From: Pagrus major
Taxonomy: Eukaryota > Chordata > Actinopteri > Spariformes > Sparidae
Assembly (NCBI RefSeq): GCF_040436345.1
Contig: NC_133233.1
Coordinates: 11,241,381-11,305,380, forward strand
DNA length: 64,000 nucleotides
Reading direction: 5' to 3'
Positions within the stretch are counted from its first letter, which is position 1, and each line of letters starts with the position of its first letter. Made by a program: the position numbers and the translations under genes. Under the pieces are notes generated by a model. That model had not been told where the DNA came from and ran no database searches. It saw only the letters and a list, made by a program, of their open reading frames with translations. Positions 58,508 to 64,000 of the stretch are shown one piece after another.

Positions 58508-61500
58508 CTAGCGTCCAGCAGCACTCTGGGGGAAAGAAATAACAGAATAATGTGTGATTAGCAGTCAGCATAACTTTATACGACCACATCTAGACAGAAA
58601 TGTGAGCGCTGTTACCTTCATTTTGTCAATAAATCCTTTGTTAATGGTTCCGCCGACGGCACGCAGCAGTTTGGGTGTGGGCGGTTTGGGTCCGAACAGC
58701 GCCAGTCCTTTCTTCTTCTCCTCTTCTACTTTAGCTGCGGCCGGACCCTTCGCCCTCATTAGTTTCCTACACACAGAAACATAGAGGCTGGTTAAACAGA
58801 GTGAAGGAAATACGCTGTGAAGAATGAAAAGCTGGTACAAAAAACACTTTTGCTGAATTTCCCCCTTGTGACAACTGTAGGGCGGGTCAATCAGGCTTAA
58901 CCGCAGCTGATTCCAGTCACTGATCTTGACCTCTGTCATGTTTGTGCTGTTGGTACCTATTATAGATTTTTTTTTACAAATATGGAACAAATAATATGGC
59001 TCGCTGTGAGGTTTACTGTATTAACAGAGCGCAGGGGAGGGACAGACGCCGGTATTTTGGATTAGCGACGACCCTGTTAACTGGCAGACAGCTGTGACAG
59101 CTTCTTGAGTAATAAACACCTGGAGATGAGGAGAGCAATTCTTCTTTGGGGGATATTTTTCTGGTGGCACCCTGACTTCAGTGTATCAATAATAGGATGG
59201 TAAAGTGTTCCTGGACATAGTAACTGTAAAAATATTATATACACTATAATAATATCATATTGGAAACGCGTTATATTACTCTGTTACTGCTTAAAGAAAT
59301 ACACCACTGTACATTACCCCCAGCACTGGTTATTGTGAAGGTGAGTAAGAAAGTAATAAATTGCCAAAAATTATAATCTGTTTGCGCATGTTATGATCCA
59401 TCTCCTTTGAAACCACTGTGACTTTGACTGTGCCTCCGACTCACCTTCCCTTCCTGGCCAACACTTTCTGAGACTCGGGGTAGTGCACCAGGATGTCAAA
59501 CAGGTCCTTCTTCTCCAGGACAAAGAGGTTAGCAAAGCCGTAGGCTTTTACATTAGCTGTCCGCCTGTTCCCTCCATCTTTAGACGACTGCAGCAGACTG
59601 AGACAAAAACAAACAAGCAAACCATTTCGTGACTGAAAATTCTTTGAAAGTGGTTTTCGTCTGTGGATTTGAATCTATAGTCGTCTGTGCACATCAAACA
59701 TCTGTGCTGATGTTTATCACAGTGTGACAATTAGAAACTTACAATACTCTAAGATTTGTTCCTCAGACTGCAGATTCGGTCTGACAAAGAGAAACAGTGA
59801 ACTCTATCTCACCTGATTTCTCCGAACACACAGCCGGCCTTCAGCGTGACGAACACAATACTGTTGTCAGGACCTCCCACCACCTGCACCGCTCCACTCT
59901 TAATGATGTACATCTCTTTACCGATGTCACCCTGCAGGGAGGGACGAGTCATATACATACAGAAAGATAACCAACACATGACAGGTTGTTAAGAACAGAC
60001 AGCAGATATTTACATAAAGGATCCAGGATGATGATAATATGACAATAACTCACTTTTTTAACAACAAAGTCTCCAGGTAGATAGACGATAGACTTGAGCC
60101 TCAGCAACATGTCCACCAACATCTGCTGGTCACAGCCCTGTGAAGAAAATCAAACAATTAAAAAAAAGGTTTGATTTCATATCCAAGCTGCAGCGTGCCT
60201 GTGTTACTGTGTGCTGTGGGGTCTTTAGAAGAGGCACCTTGAAAAGATCGATCTTCTGAAAGGTTGTCAGGTTGATGTCCACAGCGATGGCGGTTCTCAT
60301 CACCAGAGGCATCTTGTCCAGCAGCTCGGACTCATCTGAAAGCATCGAGATAATACAGAAGGGGTGGTACCAATCTTTTTAATGATTCAGTATGTGGGTG
60401 TCACAATATACGGATATTAACGATAATCATGATAGATGGCAGACGAGTCTGAGAGGCATCTTTTTTATTTGTTTGTATGAATGTTTGTTACATTCCGACT
60501 GAGCACTGTGTTACTGACCCAGCATGCCCTGTGCGTCCCAGGTGTAGGTGTACCAGGTGCGGACTCGGTTCTGCACTAAATTGGGGATGTGGTTGGTCAC
60601 CATGTACTCCACGGTGCCGTCCATAGAGGCTCGGAAGTACGTCTGTCCTGCTGTGGCTGCACCGATGACATCTCTCATCTGAGGCAAGATGGCGGAGACA
60701 ATAAACACATGAACAGAGGAAAATAGCACATCAATGACAGTCAAACAGTAGATATTAATGGAATTTGTTGTTAAAATGCTATATTAACACATTAATAAGC
60801 CTTTTCACAGTCAAGACTCCACAGGGAACCAGAGAGAGACAGTTGAAGCGATGGTTGATGGGCTGTTAGTGAAGCTATTACGCTACGATGACTGATGATT
60901 GTCAGTATCATTTCTAACATGACATTCATCTCTCACTACGTCAGTACAACAAACAGGTGATGACACGCTACTCTGGAGACGCTAATTTCTATCAGGTTTC
61001 TAGACGGTGCTACGGGCAGAATGAGCCTCGAGGTTACCTGTCCAATCAAACTGGAGAACACAAAGACGCCCGTGAAAAAGTTTGTCATCTGAAAGGTAAT
61101 CTCAAAGACGGTATGGGGTTCGCTAAGACCCCCGATGTTGATCAGACTGCGGACGGCGTGGTAGTAACAACGCAGGTACCTGTGGAGAGGGTGGGGGCGT
61201 TAGAGGCGCTGTCACAATCTACACTACAGTCACTGGCCTGTTTTTTGGACAGAAAGACAGAAGTTTGTGTGAACATGTGGTTTTGGGGGGGAGGGTGTCA
61301 GTCTGTAAATCATTGTTATTTCTCTTTCAAGTTTGATTCCCTTGATGCCTTGCTGAAAAAAAAACCCATTGAAAATGAAAAAAAAAAAAAAAAAAGCAGA
61401 AAAAGATTTAAAAATATTACATAATTGACTACCTGGGCAAGAAAGATGGACATAAACAAAGCCCCAAAAAGGTAGTTTGTCATCTGAAAGATCTGTCCGA

Positions 61501-64000
61501 ACATGGTGTCTGGAAACGGCAACTCAGCGATCATCAGCAGGGACTTCTCCGCATAGAAGAAGCAGCTGAGGTAACTGCGGCAGCAGCAGACATGGAACAT
61601 ACAATGAATCTTTAACATGGGATTGTCTTTGATAGAGAAAAGGTATGTTCCATATTCAGGTTGTCATATTCTACTCTCACCACAGCTGTGTTATTTTGTC
61701 TGGTCTATGGTTTAAAGGTCCAACATGTAGGATTTAGGGGGGATCTATTAGCAGAAATGTAATATAATATTCAGAATTATGTTTTGATGAGTGTATAATC
61801 ACCTTAAACTAGCAATCGTTGTGTTTTTGGCACCATCATGTTTCTACAGGAGCCCAAAATGGACAAACCAAACACTGGCTCTAGAGAGGACCTTTATCCC
61901 GTTTTCATGTTTTCAGCAGCCAACATAGGGGAGGGTGAGACGAGGGGTGTTCAGTTGGTTGCAGTCTGCTACCTCACAGCTCGAAGCTGCTGAATCCTAC
62001 ACACTGGACCTTTAACCGTCTTTAAAACTGAGCAATATGAGTACATTAACCTGGTAACCACCAAAGTCCTCACATCTGAGCAGTTTGCTAATGGTGTGAT
62101 TATACTGCACTGCCCTAATGTGTTGACATCAGTCCAACATGTGTTCATGAGCAGATCTTAATGAGACAGAAGTATCAGTGTGTTTAGTATTAACTACTGA
62201 TACTCAGAAAAACTTCAGATCAGTTCTGGTCTTAAGTGTGTAACACAAACCTGAATGTCAAACACTCAACACGGGCAGGAAATGAAAGGTTTTGTACTTA
62301 CGCGCTGCCGTTACCAGAGTAGACCCATTTAGTTTGCCCAATGCCCTGGTAGTCTGACGCCACATAGTAAAAGCAGGCGTTGATGTGGAGCATGAAGAGA
62401 AGATAGCCGATGGTCCGAATCACTCTGACGGAAAAGAAAAGGTCGGTTAAGTTCTTCATTTTTCTCTCGTTCTAATTTGAATGTTTATGGATGAACTACA
62501 CAGATTTTATTAACCATTTACAACACGTCATAAGCACCAGTTGCAACTTTGTAATAAACAATTACCTAATGAAAGGTTTATAAAGCATTTCATTGTTTGT
62601 TAACAGTGAAATAACTATTAATTAATGTTCAATTAACTATAAATTTACCATTTGTTAATAATGATAAGTATGAGTTGACATAATGAGCTACACCACAACA
62701 CAGTAACTGTTACACATTCACCTTAGAGTCTACAGTTATTATTTCCTTATTTCTTTCACATACATGATTATATAGTATTTAAACGTAGCTGATGTTAAGT
62801 CAAACACCTCGAAAGACACGTGTTTATTATTGTTAATTCATTTAATTTTTGTTTTTAATTTACATTAATTCATTTTTATATACTTTTTAACTCATTATTT
62901 TCTAATTTTTTAATTAAAAATGTTCTTATTTCAATATCAACTATGTGCATATTACTTTATTTAATTTCCTAATGGCTCCAAGACTACATGCATAATTGTA
63001 AGAACGGTGAAAATGAGTCTTACCTCCAGATGTAAGCCTTGGCCATGATGCTCTCTAGTCGATCGCTGAACTCAAAAAATGTATCTGCCTTGAGAAGGAG
63101 CGTGAGAATGTTACTCTGGTAAACTGACTTTAGCGTGTTTTGATCAAAACAAAGGGCACCGTGAGTAAATTCACCTTCAGCAGACGATTGGCTCTGAAAA
63201 TGGATTTGAATCCAAACTGGAAGTACAGCAAGTCGAACGGGAGGAGGCACATCAAGTCAATCTGGTGAGCAGAGACACGTGTGTGAGGTCACTGAGGTGA
63301 GATCACCCTCATGCTCCAGGTTCAAACAATTCAAGTTACCGTACCGTGAATCTCTCTGATTCTCTGTAGTTCTTCTTTGTCATCACTCTGTCTTTCTAAA
63401 AAGGAAGAAGATAACACAGTCATGTTACGTCATAAATGTTCAGTAACAGGCGCTGTTGTCAGGACTATCTGAGGCTTACTATGATGTCTCCTCCTTTGAC
63501 AAACTGCTTGCGGGGCTGGAAGATGATGGTGTCTATGAGGTAGATGAGGTCGGCCAGCAAATCGGCGGCAAACCATTGAGGGTTAGTGTTCTCGTTGTGG
63601 TACGGGAAACATAGGCGGGCCGTGGCGAACCAGGTGTTGTAGTTGAAGGCCAGAGTCACCAGGCTCAGCCAGGCGATGTAGCGGCGGTCTGTGAAAGGGT
63701 CTATGGTCGTCCCAATCACAGAGTCCATCTGGTCCTCGATGGGCTTCAGCACAGCATCCACCACAGACCAGGAGGCTTCTTTCAACCTTGTCTCCATGGC
63801 CTTCTTCTCCACCGTTTTCTCCTGCTCTGCAGCCTCTGCTTTCTTTTTCTCCGCCTCCTCTTTCTTCTTCTCCTCTGCCTCCTTCTTCTTTTTCTCAGCC
63901 TCCTCCTTCTTCTTCTTCTCGGCCTCCTCCTTCTTTATCCGGTCCTCCTCTGCTTGCCTTTTCCTCTCCTCTATGACTCTTGTGTAGTCATCTTTGAGAA
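58508..64000 (-). CDS. cngb3: CNG channel beta 3 subunit, copy B (5' end outside window)
   Basis: Exons from the right edge: 64000-63480 (continuing outward), 63395-63345, 63261-63175, 63088-63024, 62424-62302, a pore exon (61179-61038 or 61574-61433), 60678-60519, 60335-60238, 60137-60054, 59931-59813, 59597-59445, 58766-58616, 58525-58508. Exon lengths equal those of copy A from the KDRVMTKK exon through the NRRTANV exon. The first visible exon codes a Lys/Glu/Ala coiled coil, then S1-S2 ([28 protein letters not shown]) without the intron present in copy A. The C-linker, VFGEIS and NRRTANV are intact; the tail ends KMKSAAGR. A frame-preserving second pore exon is described separately. Zebrafish also carries two tandem cngb3 genes, so the pair is probably an old teleost duplication. 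Confidence 0.87.
61038..61179 (-). CDS. cngb3: cngb3 copy B, standard pore exon
   Basis: A 142 nt exon, entered after two codon bases (GC|G) and left in phase 0, reading [18 protein letters not shown] then [15 protein letters not shown] and ending FSSLIGQ. It corresponds to copy A 52021-51880 ([10 protein letters not shown]) and to the human pore LITIGGLPEP. Acceptor ...CCACAG and donor GTAACC are normal. Confidence 0.85.
61433..61574 (-). CDS. cngb3: cngb3 copy B, alternative pore exon (duplicate)
   Basis: A second 142 nt open exon between the S5-containing exon (62424-62302) and the standard pore exon, with the same phases (GC|T in, CAG| out). It reads [18 protein letters not shown], then [18 protein letters not shown], and ends MSIFLAQ. 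It shares 19 of 47 residues with the standard exon, including FQMTN, and 17 identical nt there (ctttcagatgacaaact). Acceptor GCTGCTGCCGCAG, donor GTAGTC (somewhat weak). The filter reads MIAE instead of NIGG. No equivalent exists in the 197 nt intron of copy A. Confidence 0.7.
61712..62015 (+). mobile_element. MITE, family 3, with TTAAAGGTCC...GGACCTTTAA ends
   Basis: The left end TTAAAGGTCCAACATGTAGG and the right end CCTACACACTGGACCTTTAA are inverted repeats. The interior (ggggggatctattagcagaa, aatcgttgtgtttttggcac) is a familiar fish element. It lies in the intron between the S5 exon and the alternative pore exon of cngb3 copy B. Confidence 0.7.
62425..63023 (-). other. AT-rich intron of cngb3 copy B
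   Basis: A 0.6 kb intron. Around 62540-62660 it holds a degraded repeat (aataaacaattacctaatga, taactattaattaatgttca) similar in style to the element at 45655-46310. Otherwise it is simple A/T sequence with no coding signal. Confidence 0.4.

Noticed and set aside
61433-61574. Alternative pore exon as a remnant of a third, lost cngb3 gene
   Set aside because: No neighbouring exons of such a gene are present. The exon lies inside the intron with exact length and phases and shares 17 nt with the adjacent exon of the same gene, so a local exon duplication is simpler.
63691-63987. Plus-strand Ser/Phe frame of 98 codons
   Set aside because: Antisense shadow of the coiled-coil exon of cngb3 copy B.

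Overview
The window is nuclear DNA from a ray-finned fish, most likely a spiny-rayed teleost (Acanthomorpha). The evidence is spliced vertebrate genes with GT-AG introns, many short non-autonomous DNA transposons of types common in such fish, and a tandem pair of cone channel beta-subunit genes. I see no bacterial, viral or organellar sequence, no rRNA or tRNA gene and no CRISPR array. Exon models were assembled by hand from splice sites, reading phase and remembered human protein sequences. For every complete gene the exon lengths sum to a multiple of three, and predicted lengths are close to the family's except for rbbp8, which is shorter.

Layout. 1-7379: gene-poor, with repeat fragments and the 3' UTR of fbxo45. 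7380-9216 (-): fbxo45, 3 exons, 289 aa. About 9217-10073: short divergent promoter shared with fam168b. 13111-14587 (+): fam168b, 5 coding exons, 202 aa, with an upstream non-coding exon and a spliced 3' UTR. 17392-23189 (+): rbbp8 (CtIP), 18 coding exons, 671 aa. 23764-30147 (-): tmem241, 15 exons, 294 aa, convergent with rbbp8. 31365-47946 (+): nsmaf (FAN), 31 exons, 912 aa, divergent from tmem241. 49376-57263 (-): cngb3 copy A, 18 exons, 756 aa. 58508 to beyond 64000 (-): cngb3 copy B, 5' end outside the window.

The genes are unrelated housekeeping or signalling genes (ubiquitin ligase, neuronal membrane protein, DNA end resection, Golgi transporter, TNF-receptor adaptor) followed by the photoreceptor channel pair. 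They do not form a pathway.

The best candidate for something undescribed is in cngb3 copy B. Its pore exon is present twice in tandem (61038-61179 and 61433-61574). Both versions are 142 nt, have the same splice phases and are open, but they encode different selectivity filters: a beta-type Asn-Ile-Gly-Gly, and a Met-Ile-Ala-Glu that puts an acidic residue where CNG alpha subunits carry theirs. Using both exons or neither would shift the reading frame, so they are expected to be mutually exclusive. A second notable signal is near-identity of single exons between copies A and B (118 of 119 nt in one) beside clearly diverged neighbouring exons and introns, which suggests gene conversion. Other points are overlapping upstream ATGs in rbbp8 and nsmaf, loss or change of known CtIP short motifs, and inverted THAP-domain fragments in a tmem241 intron.
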